A stretch of 64,000 nucleotides of DNA, taken from the NCBI RefSeq assembly GCF_900102675.1, contig NZ_FMYX01000014.1:87462-151461 (forward strand). Direction: 5' to 3'. Origin of the DNA: Pseudomonas guariconensis (GTDB taxonomy: Bacteria; Pseudomonadota; Gammaproteobacteria; Pseudomonadales; Pseudomonadaceae). The translations under genes were made by a program, and so were the position numbers. The notes below the pieces were generated by a model that saw only the letters and a program-made list of their open reading frames with translations, had not been told where the DNA came from and made no database searches. Numbering within the stretch: position 1 is the first letter of the stretch; each line of letters starts with the position of its first letter. Positions 19,819-32,585 of the stretch are shown here, piece after piece.

Positions 19819-19839
19819 GGCTTCCAGCAATACCTGTTA

Positions 19840-19863
19840 GCGGGGCTGTCACGACAGCCCCGC
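19840..19863 (+). other. GC-rich hairpin between guaB and guaA
   Basis: GCGGGGCTGTC (19840-19850) and GACAGCCCCGC (19853-19863) are perfect 11-bp arms. Only GTCGTTTCC follows, so it is not a typical terminator; it may attenuate, stabilise or separate the guaB and guaA messages. Confidence 0.6.
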
Positions 19864-19896
19864 GTCGTTTCCGATTTCCACTGACGAGATTGAGTC

Positions 19897-21474
19897 ATGG
19901 CCCTCGACATTCACGCTCACCGCATCCTGATCCTCGATTTCGGTTCCCAGTACACCCAGTTGATCGCCCGCCGCGTGCGCGAGATCGGTGTCTACTGCGA
20001 ACTGCACCCGTTCGACATGGACGATGAAGCGATCCGCGAATTCAACCCACGCGGCATCATCCTCGCTGGCGGCCCCGAGTCGGTCCACGAAGCCAACAGC
20101 CCGCGCGCACCGCAAGCGGTCTTCGACCTGAACGTGCCGGTACTGGGTATCTGCTACGGCATGCAGACCATGGCCGAACAGATGGGCGGCAAGGTCGAAG
20201 GTTCCGACCTGCGCGAGTTCGGTTACGCGCGTGTTGATGTGGTCGGCAAGAGCCGCCTGCTCGACGGTATCGAAGACCACGTTGATGACGACGGTGTACT
20301 GGGTCTGGACGTTTGGATGAGCCACGGCGACAAGGTCACCCAGATGCCGGGCAACTTCCACGTGCTGGCCAGCACCCCGAGCTGCCCGATCGCCGGCATG
20401 TTCGACGACGCGCGTGGCTACTACGGCGTGCAGTTCCACCCGGAAGTGACCCACACCAAGCAGGGCGGTCGCATCCTGTCCCGCTTCGTCCAGGACATCT
20501 GCGGCTGCGAGGCCCTGTGGACCCCGTCCAACATCGTTGAAGACGCCATCGCCCAGGTCCGTGAGCAAGTCGGCTCGGCCAACGTGCTGCTGGGCCTGTC
20601 CGGCGGTGTCGACTCCTCGGTGGTCGCCGCGCTGCTGCACCGCGCCATCGGCGACCAACTGACCTGCGTCTTCGTCGACAACGGCCTGCTGCGCTTGCAC
20701 GAAGGCGACCAAGTGATGGCCATGTTCAAGGAGAACATGGGCGTCAAGGTCATCCGCGCCGATGCCGAGCAGCAGTTCCTCGACAACCTGGCCGGCGAAA
20801 CCGACCCGGAGAAGAAGCGCAAGATCATCGGTCGCACCTTCATCGACGTGTTCGATGCCGAAGCCAGCAAGCTGGAGAACATCCAGTTCCTTGCCCAGGG
20901 CACCATCTACCCGGACGTGATCGAGTCGGCGGGCGCCAAGAGCGGCAAGGCCCATGTGATCAAGTCGCACCACAACGTTGGCGGCCTGCCGGAAGAAATG
21001 AACCTCAAGCTGGTCGAGCCACTGCGCGAGCTGTTCAAGGACGAAGTACGCAAGATCGGCCTGGAACTGGGCCTGCCGTACGACATGGTCTACCGTCACC
21101 CGTTCCCGGGCCCAGGCCTGGGCGTGCGTATCCTGGGTGAAGTGAAGAAGGAATACGCCGACCTGCTGCGTCGCGCTGACCATATCTTCATCGAAGAACT
21201 GCGCAAGGCCGACTGGTACCACAAGACCAGCCAGGCATTCGTGGTCTTCCAGCCGGTCAAGTCGGTCGGCGTCGTTGGCGATGGCCGTCGCTACGCCTGG
21301 GTCGTGGCCCTGCGCGCCGTCGAGACCGTGGACTTCATGACCGCTCGCTGGGCGCACCTGCCATACGAGCTGCTGGAAACCGTCAGCGGCCGTATCATCA
21401 ACGAGATCGACGGCATCTCCCGCGTCACCTACGACGTGTCGAGCAAGCCGCCAGCCACCATCGAGTGGGAATGA
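19897..21474 (+). CDS. guaA: GMP synthase (glutamine-hydrolysing)
   Basis: The product has 525 residues and converts XMP to GMP using glutamine and ATP. The class I glutamine amidotransferase domain (1-200) has nucleophile Cys86 in GICYGMQ, and His/Glu in GVQFHPEVTH. The ATP pyrophosphatase domain contains SGGVDSS at 235-241, and the C-terminal dimerisation domain ends PATIEWE, the usual end. Everything expected of an active enzyme is present. It lies 78 nt after guaB and ends at a strong terminator. Confidence 0.97.
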   Translation: MALDIHAHRILILDFGSQYTQLIARRVREIGVYCELHPFDMDDEAIREFNPRGIILAGGPESVHEANSPRAPQAVFDLNVPVLGICYGMQTMAEQMGGKVEGSDLREFGYARVDVVGKSRLLDGIEDHVDDDGVLGLDVWMSHGDKVTQMPGNFHVLASTPSCPIAGMFDDARGYYGVQFHPEVTHTKQGGRILSRFVQDICGCEALWTPSNIVEDAIAQVREQVGSANVLLGLSGGVDSSVVAALLHRAIGDQLTCVFVDNGLLRLHEGDQVMAMFKENMGVKVIRADAEQQFLDNLAGETDPEKKRKIIGRTFIDVFDAEASKLENIQFLAQGTIYPDVIESAGAKSGKAHVIKSHHNVGGLPEEMNLKLVEPLRELFKDEVRKIGLELGLPYDMVYRHPFPGPGLGVRILGEVKKEYADLLRRADHIFIEELRKADWYHKTSQAFVVFQPVKSVGVVGDGRRYAWVVALRAVETVDFMTARWAHLPYELLETVSGRIINEIDGISRVTYDVSSKPPATIEWE

Positions 21475-21512
21475 CCGGCTTGCCGGAGTAACCCGGCAAC
21501 TGAAGCGCCAAC

Positions 21513-21540
21513 AAAAAGCCCGCATATCTGCGGGCTTTTT
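21513..21540. terminator. Terminator of guaBA
   Basis: AAAAAGCCCGCA, loop TATC, TGCGGGCTTTTT: a 12-bp perfect stem ending in T5 on the + strand, and A5 on the other side, so it could work in either direction. It isolates guaA from the toxin gene. Confidence 0.93.
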
Positions 21541-21611
21541 GTTGGGCGCGCCGCAGCGGATGGCGGGTTCTCAGCAGGTGGTAAATAGTTGGATTTTTAA
21601 GAATCGGCAGA

Positions 21612-21640
21612 CTTCGCATGCTATGGACTTCATTGCGAAG
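21612..21640. promoter_or_regulatory. Inverted repeat just upstream of toxin gene
   Basis: CTTCGCA (21612-21618) and TGCGAAG (21634-21640) are perfect 7-bp inverted arms with a 15-bp spacer, 10 nt before the chosen start. It could be an operator or a 5' UTR hairpin close to the ribosome site. Confidence 0.4.
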
Positions 21641-21650
21641 GACTGTCGAA

Positions 21651-24600
21651 ATGACCGAGCGAAGCGTTTTCCAGGATTTAAACGACGAAGTAACTGCCTC
21701 CAGGCAGGAAGCGAGCGGGCCTTTTTTATTGAAGGACTTCGTGAACCAGCAGGCATTGGACTATCCATCGCCGCGCAAATTCGCCCATGACGTGGCCAAG
21801 GCCTATGTATTGCAAGCGTTGGCGCTGGATATCGACCCTGATGATCTGTTCATCACGACCTTGTATATCGATGCCTGGGATGAGGGTGATCAACGCGCAA
21901 ACATCGCATCGTCCATGACCTTGACCGATGCCCTGATGCGTAATTGGCAGCAACAGGGTGATGGCAGCCTCTTTAGTCATCTTGGGACATTGGAGGCGTT
22001 CAGGGTCGAGGGCTATCCCACGGTCATCAGCGAGGCGCCTCTGCCGTTGGATAACTGCTTTGCCTATGAGGCGATCTATCGCAAGACCACGCCTCAGCGC
22101 TTTTCCAGTGATACGCAAGTCCGCCTGGACCCGAAGCAGTTCAAACATTTCGCCTGGGAGGCCGATCTTCAAGCGAACTATCTGAGGCACTTGAAGAACT
22201 TCTGGCGTCTTCATGAGCGCGATTACAACTTGCTGATCAAGGCATCGGTGCTCAGGGCTGCCTTTGTTCAGCATGAAGAAGGTTCGCTGACGCTCAATGA
22301 CAAGTACATGGTGCTCAGGGCCTTGGGGCTTGAGGTGTCCACCACTTGGGAAACACTGACTTACCAGGCGTTCGAACAAGCGGCGCTCGGTCAGCATGTC
22401 GTTAGCATTCGCGAGCTCTTGGTTTATCGCTATACGGCGAGCGACATTATTGTCTTCAAGGATGAACAGTCCGGACGCCTGCTGGTTTACATCCCCGGCA
22501 ATTCTTCGCCGCTGCAGGGTTTTGAGGATATGGCAGCGTTTTGCGACTGGTTCGCCCTGCAGTGCAGATTCACTCAGCGACGCACGGTTCTGGAAGGTCA
22601 TTTCAAGGCCGAAGACGACCCGGACGGGATATTCGTGTCAGGCCTAAAGACAGCGCTGTTGGGGCTGGGGGCTTTTCCCTCTTGGCATGTGGGCAATTAC
22701 TCCCGCTGGAATCCGCACGATGAAATTAGCCTCGGCCCCGCTCTACATCCTTGGCCGTTCACACATTTCAAAAACTCTCTGAAAAGCCGTCTGCAGTCCG
22801 ATGCCGTGCGGCTGATTCGAAGCCGTGCCGCTTACAATCAAGGGGTCGCAGGCGAGGTACTGTCCACCGCATTGACTGTCACCAGTATCGTTGCAATGGC
22901 GATCCCGGCACTTTGGCTGCCCGTGGCAACGATGTCCGCTGCGCTGATCGGCTTGGGAGCCGATGAGGTCGTCAACGGCACGGTCGAGGATCAGGCGCAA
23001 GGCAAGCGCCGCATCGTCTTTGGCATTCTCAACGCTGTGCCAGCCACCTTGGAGCTGGCCAAGGCTGCAGGCGCTGCGGCGCGGGTAGGCGATACGGTCA
23101 CCCCAGGGGCTGCGGACGAGATAGGGCAAAAGGCAAATACGCTCACCCCCCAGGAAAAACTGGAAAATGCCACTACGGCAGAGCAGCAGGAGCAAGAGAT
23201 TGCCCGTCAGCGAGAAGAGCGGGCCAATGAATCGGCCGATGAGCGAATGGCCCGTCGCGCGCATGAAGAGACGCAAAGGCAGGCGCGCGCCAACCTCCAT
23301 GCTCAAACCTTTGACAGTGTGAAGGCGTTCGGTATCGAGCCCGACGGCCTTCGTTCATTGTCACCCCAACTGCGCGATGAACTGGCCAAGTTCGAATACA
23401 ACGGGCCGCTGGGCGAGGGCGGCAAATGGGTGGTGGATGATTTCGGTGCTGTCTATCAGGAAACCGACGCAGCTTCCGGAGTCCTCACTCGCTACGCTCG
23501 GGTACATGCCAAGGTCTACCGTGTCGAGCGCATCGAGCGCGCAGGGCAGTACAGAATCGTTTCTCCATACGAGGCCGATATCCAAGGCCCCTATATCAAA
23601 CGGTTGAAGGGGTTTTATTCCGATATCGATGTCAAACCTGGCCTGCGCGGTGGTGAGAGTTTCATCGAGGTGACAGCGCAGGCTGAGCCGTTGCCGGAGC
23701 GTGTCAAACCGGGCATTACCCTGGTTCGTGCACATCCTCCCGTACAGATCGAAGTGCCCTTGGATGGTATCGAGGTGCGCCCGGCGTTCGAAGAAGAACA
23801 ACAGATAGACACGTATTACGCGATGAACTCCGCCGAGGGCACGCGCGTCACTTTCGATGCCGATATCGGGGGATGGAAATCTTATGATGGAAAGGTCCAC
23901 TGGCTGAACAATAAGGGTGTCTGGAAGCAAGGCAGTGTGAAGTCGTTTCTTGCGGCTCGGGCATCGCTTCGGTTCGGCGTGCGTTATGAGATCTACACGT
24001 TTCCTCGTATTCCGGGCGTCTCGCAGGAGGCCCGTGCGATCAACCGGGAAGTTCACCAGATTTGGCTTGGTGAGCGAGGGCCCAGGGGAGAATTGATTGA
24101 AACGATGAAGACGAACATTCGTGCCAATCCTGGCTTGAAGTTCACGCTGCATCTGGACGTCGATAATGCCGCGTTCACGGGTGAACTGGATCGGTTGAAA
24201 CAGGCGTTCGCCGAGTTCCCCAACATGGTGGTTTCAGAGCTGAGGGACGAGCCGTTTTTCTTCAAGTTTCTTACCGATAATGAAACCGTGGTGCCTTATC
24301 GTTACTTTCGCAGTGGCACCGGACAAAATCTGGCGGCCGCTTCGGATATCTTGAGGTATCGCCTGATTCACGAATACGGCGGTCTTTACATGGATTGTGA
24401 TGACGTCATGGTCGGGGCGTTCGAAGACGCTGAACTCAATGCGGGGCCGGATGATGTATTGACCGGTGGGGCAGTCTCGTCACCAAGAATGGGCTTTTAC
24501 GGCCCAGGTAACAGCCATTTTGCGAGTCACGCCGGTAATCCGGTCCTGCAGGAGATCCAGCAGGCGGCCTATCGTCGTTGGATCAATGAGATCGACGCAC

Positions 24601-24896
24601 TGCGGGAGCTGGAAAGTTCCCGCGGGCTAAACGCTGACGGGACCAATCCCTATATGCGCAAGATCTTTGCAATCAGTGGTCCTCAGATGTTCCTCGACAC
24701 ACTTAAGCGCGCACGTCCAGATTACGCGGACCTGCTTGACGATGTGTTGAAGCCCAAGGCGGGGATGCGTTCTCTGGCGTATCTCGAATTTCGAGATGCT
24801 GCCGTTGATTTCTATGCCCCCTTTGGGCGGCGGTTGAAAATCCGGGCAGGAGCGGAGAATTCCTGGAGTGCGACGGTGGGTCAGGCGGGCAATTGA
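21651..24896 (+). CDS. Large toxin: DUF6543 (dermonecrotic-toxin type) N-domain and DXD glycosyltransferase C-domain
   Basis: The product has 1081 residues from MTERSVFQDLN (AAGGA 8 nt upstream); an in-frame ATG at 21618 lies in a repeat arm. No signal peptide is visible. Residues about 20-350 resemble the DUF6543 domain of Pseudomonas toxins (LLVYIPGNSSPLQGF near 280). A hydrophobic, Ala/Thr-rich stretch at 400-435 could insert in membranes. A charged helical linker follows (475-560). The C-terminal third is a GT-A fold glycosyltransferase: HQIW at 802-805, AAASD with Asp899, and YMDCDD with the DXD metal site Asp915/Asp917, like the sugar-binding Gly_transf_sug and clostridial glucosylating toxin families. 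Codons are more AT-rich than in neighbours, suggesting acquisition. No immunity or dedicated secretion gene adjoins it. Host-cell or bacterial target is unknown. Confidence 0.82.
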   Translation: MTERSVFQDLNDEVTASRQEASGPFLLKDFVNQQALDYPSPRKFAHDVAKAYVLQALALDIDPDDLFITTLYIDAWDEGDQRANIASSMTLTDALMRNWQQQGDGSLFSHLGTLEAFRVEGYPTVISEAPLPLDNCFAYEAIYRKTTPQRFSSDTQVRLDPKQFKHFAWEADLQANYLRHLKNFWRLHERDYNLLIKASVLRAAFVQHEEGSLTLNDKYMVLRALGLEVSTTWETLTYQAFEQAALGQHVVSIRELLVYRYTASDIIVFKDEQSGRLLVYIPGNSSPLQGFEDMAAFCDWFALQCRFTQRRTVLEGHFKAEDDPDGIFVSGLKTALLGLGAFPSWHVGNYSRWNPHDEISLGPALHPWPFTHFKNSLKSRLQSDAVRLIRSRAAYNQGVAGEVLSTALTVTSIVAMAIPALWLPVATMSAALIGLGADEVVNGTVEDQAQGKRRIVFGILNAVPATLELAKAAGAAARVGDTVTPGAADEIGQKANTLTPQEKLENATTAEQQEQEIARQREERANESADERMARRAHEETQRQARANLHAQTFDSVKAFGIEPDGLRSLSPQLRDELAKFEYNGPLGEGGKWVVDDFGAVYQETDAASGVLTRYARVHAKVYRVERIERAGQYRIVSPYEADIQGPYIKRLKGFYSDIDVKPGLRGGESFIEVTAQAEPLPERVKPGITLVRAHPPVQIEVPLDGIEVRPAFEEEQQIDTYYAMNSAEGTRVTFDADIGGWKSYDGKVHWLNNKGVWKQGSVKSFLAARASLRFGVRYEIYTFPRIPGVSQEARAINREVHQIWLGERGPRGELIETMKTNIRANPGLKFTLHLDVDNAAFTGELDRLKQAFAEFPNMVVSELRDEPFFFKFLTDNETVVPYRYFRSGTGQNLAAASDILRYRLIHEYGGLYMDCDDVMVGAFEDAELNAGPDDVLTGGAVSSPRMGFYGPGNSHFASHAGNPVLQEIQQAAYRRWINEIDALRELESSRGLNADGTNPYMRKIFAISGPQMFLDTLKRARPDYADLLDDVLKPKAGMRSLAYLEFRDAAVDFYAPFGRRLKIRAGAENSWSATVGQAGN

Positions 24897-25028
24897 TAGC
24901 GAGGCGCGTAGAGGGTTATGGGGAGTCAGGCCTTCTGCGCGCTCCCGCTGCGACAAGGTGATCCAGTCGCCCGCTCAAGACTTCACTTAATCTTTCGCAA
25001 ATGCAGGTGTATCGTATTCGCCCTTCAT

Positions 25029-25045
25029 TGCCAGCACTGCTGGCA
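25029..25045. promoter_or_regulatory. 17-bp near-perfect palindrome upstream of multicopper oxidase
   Basis: TGCCAGCA (25029-25036), one base, then TGCTGGCA (25038-25045). The 8-bp arms are perfect and lie 34 bp before the oxidase start. It may be an operator; it does not look like the usual CueR/MerR copper box. Confidence 0.45.
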
Positions 25046-25078
25046 GACTGATTGCGCAGAAACGAGGTACCCGCACCG

Positions 25079-26461
25079 ATGTCCTTTACCCGTCGACAAA
25101 TGCTCAAGGGCCTGACCGGCCTTGCCGTGGTTGGCTTGGGCGCCGGAGGCGCGGCGCGTTACTGGTTGGGCAAAGTCGAGGACGAGAACGCCGGGCACGA
25201 TTATGAACTGATCGCTGCCCCGCTGGACGTGGAGCTGGTGCCGGGGTTCAAAACCCAGGCCTGGGCCTTTGGCCCCTCGGCGCCAGGTACTGAACTGCGT
25301 GTCCGTCAGGGCACCTGGTTGCGGGTGCGCTTCATCAATCACCTGCCCGTGGAAACGACCATCCATTGGCATGGCATCCGTCTGCCGCTGGAAATGGACG
25401 GGGTGCCCTACGTTTCGCAATTGCCAGTCAAGCCGGGCGAGTTCTTCGACTACAAGTTCCGTGTGCCCGATGCTGGCAGCTACTGGTACCACCCCCACGT
25501 CAGCAGTTCCGAAGAGCTGGGGCGTGGCCTGGTCGGTCCGTTGATTGTCGAGGAGCGCGAGCCTACCGGTTTCCTGCATGAGCGGACCTTGAGCCTGAAG
25601 AACTGGCACGTGGACGAACAGGGGGGCTGGCTGCCGTTCAGTATCCCTCGCGAAGCCGCGCGCAACGGTACGGCTGGGCGCCTGATCACCATCAACGGCC
25701 AGGCGGACGCGGTCACCGAGCTGCCGGCAGGCCAGGTGGTGCGGGTGCGTCTGTTGAACCTGGACAACACCTGGACCTACCGCATCAACCTCAAGGGCAA
25801 CTGCGAGGCGCGGGTGTACGCGCTCGATGGCAATCCCGTCACTCCGCGCGTATTGGAAGAGGATTACTGGCTCGGCCCAGGCATGCGCATTTGCCTGGCG
25901 ATCCGCATCCCCGAGGCAGGCGAGGAGATTTCTCTGCGTGACGGCTTCGTGCGCTTGGGGACCCTGCGTTCGGTGGCCAGCGACCAGGCGCCGGGGGATT
26001 GGCCCAAGGCGCTACCGGCCAACCCGATCGCCGAGCCGGACTTGGAGAATGCGCAAAAGCTCAACTTCAATTTCGAATGGGCCGGCAAGGTGTCGGTGGA
26101 TACCGACAACGGTCGTCCACCGAGCTTGTGGCAGATCAACGGTCAGGCCTGGGACATCACCGACAAGACCTGCGCCGATCGCCCGATCGCCACGCTAAAG
26201 AAGGGCAAGAGTTACATCTTCGAATTGAAAAACATGACCCAGTACCAGCATCCCATTCATTTGCATGGCATGAGTTTCAAGGTAATTGCGTCCAATCGCC
26301 GCAAGATCGTCGAACCTTGGTTCACCGATACCTATTTGCTGGGCAAGAACGAGCGCGCCCAGGTAGCGCTGGTGGCTGATAACCCTGGTACCTGGATGTT
26401 CCATTGCCATGTGATTGACCACATGGAAACCGGCCTTATGGCCGCGATAGCGGTGGTCTGA
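25079..26461 (+). CDS. Tat-exported multicopper oxidase
   Basis: The product has 460 residues. It starts MSFTRRQMLKGLTGLAVVG, a twin-arginine signal, so the folded copper enzyme is exported to the periplasm. Copper motifs are all present: H96-W-H98-G, YHPHVSS, H391-P-I-H-L-H396-G, and H442-C-H-xxx-H448. The residue five after His448, the usual axial ligand to the type 1 copper, is Leu453 where CueO and CotA have Met, which in this family goes with a higher redox potential. No Met-rich insert like that of CueO is seen. The stop overlaps the tadA ATG by one base. Substrate (copper, manganese or phenols) is unknown. Confidence 0.88.
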   Translation: MSFTRRQMLKGLTGLAVVGLGAGGAARYWLGKVEDENAGHDYELIAAPLDVELVPGFKTQAWAFGPSAPGTELRVRQGTWLRVRFINHLPVETTIHWHGIRLPLEMDGVPYVSQLPVKPGEFFDYKFRVPDAGSYWYHPHVSSSEELGRGLVGPLIVEEREPTGFLHERTLSLKNWHVDEQGGWLPFSIPREAARNGTAGRLITINGQADAVTELPAGQVVRVRLLNLDNTWTYRINLKGNCEARVYALDGNPVTPRVLEEDYWLGPGMRICLAIRIPEAGEEISLRDGFVRLGTLRSVASDQAPGDWPKALPANPIAEPDLENAQKLNFNFEWAGKVSVDTDNGRPPSLWQINGQAWDITDKTCADRPIATLKKGKSYIFELKNMTQYQHPIHLHGMSFKVIASNRRKIVEPWFTDTYLLGKNERAQVALVADNPGTWMFHCHVIDHMETGLMAAIAVV

Positions 26462-26940
26462 TGCGTCCGCAGATCATCGATCGCAGCCGCGATCAGGAAT
26501 TCATGCAATTAGCCCTGGAACTCGCCGCACAGGGGGCGGCCATGGGCGAGGTGCCGGTTGGCGCGGTGCTGGTGCAGCATGGCCAGGTCATCGGACAGGG
26601 CTTCAACCGTCCTATCACCGACAGCGATCCCAGTGCGCACGCCGAGATGGTAGCTATCCGTGCGGCCGCGCAGGCCGCCAGCAACTACCGACTGCCCGGC
26701 AGTACGCTGTACGTGACACTGGAGCCGTGCAGCATGTGCGCCGGGCTGATCGTGCATTCGCGCATTGCGCGGGTGGTTTATGGCGCGTTGGAGCCCAAGG
26801 CCGGGATCGTGCAGAGCCAGGGGCAGTTCTTCACCCAGGGCTTTTTGAATCATCGGGTGATGTTCGAGGGAGGGGTATTGGCCGAGGCGTGCGGGCAGAT
26901 TCTGAGCGATTTCTTCAAGGCACGGCGGGCCAAGTGCTAG
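26461..26940 (+). CDS. tadA: tRNA-specific adenosine deaminase
   Basis: The product has 159 residues and deaminates the wobble adenosine of tRNA-Arg(ACG) to inosine. The zinc-deaminase motif is complete: His60-Ala-Glu62 (HAEM) and PC90SMC93. The short Pseudomonas-type length, the GAVLVQHGQVIGQGFN strand, and the C-terminal helix (FFKARRA) fit TadA rather than a cytosine or guanine deaminase. It starts inside the stop codon of the oxidase gene, so it is translationally coupled to it. mltF is convergent and ends 13 nt after it. Confidence 0.94.
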   Translation: MRPQIIDRSRDQEFMQLALELAAQGAAMGEVPVGAVLVQHGQVIGQGFNRPITDSDPSAHAEMVAIRAAAQAASNYRLPGSTLYVTLEPCSMCAGLIVHSRIARVVYGALEPKAGIVQSQGQFFTQGFLNHRVMFEGGVLAEACGQILSDFFKARRAKC

Positions 26941-26953
26941 CAACGCCTGTGCG

Positions 26954-28411
26954 TCACATCGGCGAGGGCTGTTCGGCCGGCTTGTCCTTGTTGACCCCCG
27001 GCACGTGCAGGTTGCCTTCGGCCACCTGCCCCTCGAGCTGCGGCTGGGTCACCCAGGTAAGGATGTCGTAGTAACGGCGGATGTTGGCCACGAAGTGCAC
27101 CGGTTCGCCACCGCGGGCATAGCCGTAGCGGGTCTTGCGGTACCACTGCTTCTGCGACAGGCGCGGCAGCATTTTCTTCACGTCCAGCCACTTGTTCGGA
27201 TTCAGGCCTTCTCGTTTGGCTAGCATGCGTGCGTCTTCCAGGTGGCCGCTGCCGACGTTGTAGGCGGCCAGGGCGAACCAGGTGCGATCCGGTTCCTTGA
27301 TGCTCTCGTCGAGCTGGTCCTTGACGAGCATGAAATATTTGGCGCCGCCCTGGATGCTCTGTTTCGGGTCCAGGCGATTGGACACGCCCATGGCCTGGGC
27401 GGTGCGTTGGGTCAGCATCATCAAGCCGCGCACGCCGGTCTTGGAGGTAACCTCCGGCTGCCACATCGATTCCTGGTAACCGATCGCAGCCAGCAGGCGC
27501 CAGTCCACCTGCTCGGCCTTGGCGGTGGTGCGAAAATGCTTCTCGTACTTGGGCAAGCGCTGCTGCAAGTGTTGAGCGAAGGTGTAGGCCCCGACATAGC
27601 CGAGCACGTCGACATGGCCGTAGTAGCGATCCTTCAGGCGCTGAAGGGTGCCGTTCTTCTGCGACTTGTCGAGAAACTCGTTGACCTCGTTGAGCAGGCT
27701 GTTGTCTTCGCCGGCGGCAACCGCCCAGCGTTGATCGCGGGAATCCCCCAGGTCGAAGGCCACTCGGACGTTGGGGAAGTAGACTTGGTTCATGGCCAGT
27801 TCGTTGGAATCCACCAAGGTCAGGTCGATCTGGCCTTCATCGACCATGCGCAGTAGATCAACGACCTCGACCGCGTCGGACTCTTCGTATACCAGGGCAG
27901 GATTCTGCTTTTTCAGTTCGGCCAGTTGATCGGCGTGGCTGCTGCCCTTGAGCACCATGATCTTCTTGCCGATGAGCCCCTTGACGTTGGTGGGGCGTGA
28001 GCGGCCGTTGCGGTAGATGACCTGCGGGGTCACCTCAAGGTAAGGGTGGGAGAACCTTGCCTGGGCCGTGCGTTTTTCGCTGCTGACCAGTCCGGCGGCG
28101 GCCAGCACCGGGCCGGAGGGCTTGCCCAGCTGGTCGAACAGTTCATCGAGGCTGTCGGCGGTCTCGATCTCGAGTTTCACGCCCAGTTCGGCGGCAAAAC
28201 GCTTGACCAGTTCGTACTCGAAACCGGTTTCACCGTTGCGGTCCTGGAAATAGGTGGCGGGGCTGTTGCGAGTTATCACGCGCAGCACGCCGTCCTCCTT
28301 GACGCGCTCGAGGGTGCTGGGTTTTTCAACACAGGCACCGAGCAGCAGGAAGAGTCCGGTTGCGAAGAGCCATCTGGCGCAGCGCTGGCGCAAAGCAGTG
28401 AGGGCGAACAT
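26954..28411 (-). CDS. mltF: Membrane-bound lytic murein transglycosylase F
   Basis: The product has 485 residues. A lipoprotein signal (MFALTALRQRCARWLFATG, lipobox LLGAC) anchors it, probably to the outer membrane. Residues about 45-265 are a periplasmic solute-binding (SBP_bac_3) regulatory domain, and about 290-450 a family 1 SLT domain, with the catalytic Glu in GYQESMWQPEVTS and GLMMLT following. It cleaves peptidoglycan glycan strands to 1,6-anhydro products. The frame is open 15 codons upstream but the lipoprotein signal sets the start. It is divergent from purL. Confidence 0.94.
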   Translation of the reverse strand: MFALTALRQRCARWLFATGLFLLLGACVEKPSTLERVKEDGVLRVITRNSPATYFQDRNGETGFEYELVKRFAAELGVKLEIETADSLDELFDQLGKPSGPVLAAAGLVSSEKRTAQARFSHPYLEVTPQVIYRNGRSRPTNVKGLIGKKIMVLKGSSHADQLAELKKQNPALVYEESDAVEVVDLLRMVDEGQIDLTLVDSNELAMNQVYFPNVRVAFDLGDSRDQRWAVAAGEDNSLLNEVNEFLDKSQKNGTLQRLKDRYYGHVDVLGYVGAYTFAQHLQQRLPKYEKHFRTTAKAEQVDWRLLAAIGYQESMWQPEVTSKTGVRGLMMLTQRTAQAMGVSNRLDPKQSIQGGAKYFMLVKDQLDESIKEPDRTWFALAAYNVGSGHLEDARMLAKREGLNPNKWLDVKKMLPRLSQKQWYRKTRYGYARGGEPVHFVANIRRYYDILTWVTQPQLEGQVAEGNLHVPGVNKDKPAEQPSPM

Positions 28412-28484
28412 AGGTTGCAGTATACGCAAAGGACCGGTCCCGCCATATCTCGACAATGGTTGGCAGGTCTGCTAGCTGATTCAG

Positions 28485-28551
28485 GCGGCAAGCGATAAGC
28501 GAAAAGCGGACCGTGGCGGCCTGCATTTTCTTTGCGCTTGAGGCTTGCCGC
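28485..28551. repeat. GCAAGC-type extragenic inverted repeat before purL
   Basis: GCGGCAAGC (28485-28493) and GCTTGCCGC (28543-28551) are perfect 9-bp arms in the mltF-purL intergenic region. Same family as the repeat before guaB. Confidence 0.7.
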
Positions 28552-28638
28552 TTGAAGCGATATTTCTGACCCCGAAGTCCGGTTCCGCCGCCCGGCAGCA
28601 TTGGCTTAGAGCGGGTGCCGAAAGTCTGCGAATTAGGC

Positions 28639-28644
28639 TAGAAT
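28639..28644 (+). promoter_or_regulatory. Probable purL -10 element
   Basis: TAGAAT lies 42 bp before the purL ATG. A -35 at the right distance is poor (TGCCGA at 28616), so this call is tentative. Confidence 0.4.
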
Positions 28645-28686
28645 GCACGGCCTCTAAGCACACCCCTTCCTGAGGCTGTCCCGACG

Positions 28687-32583
<3,897 letters not shown>

Positions 32584-32585
32584 AC

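Noticed and set aside
17542..19830. Open frame of 762 codons antisense to the zinc-knuckle gene and guaB
   Set aside because: Covers two supported genes and has no recognisable domain.
25029..25045. CueR/CopR-type copper box for the multicopper oxidase
   Set aside because: Palindrome does not match the known ACCTTCC-type MerR-family box; kept as an unassigned site.
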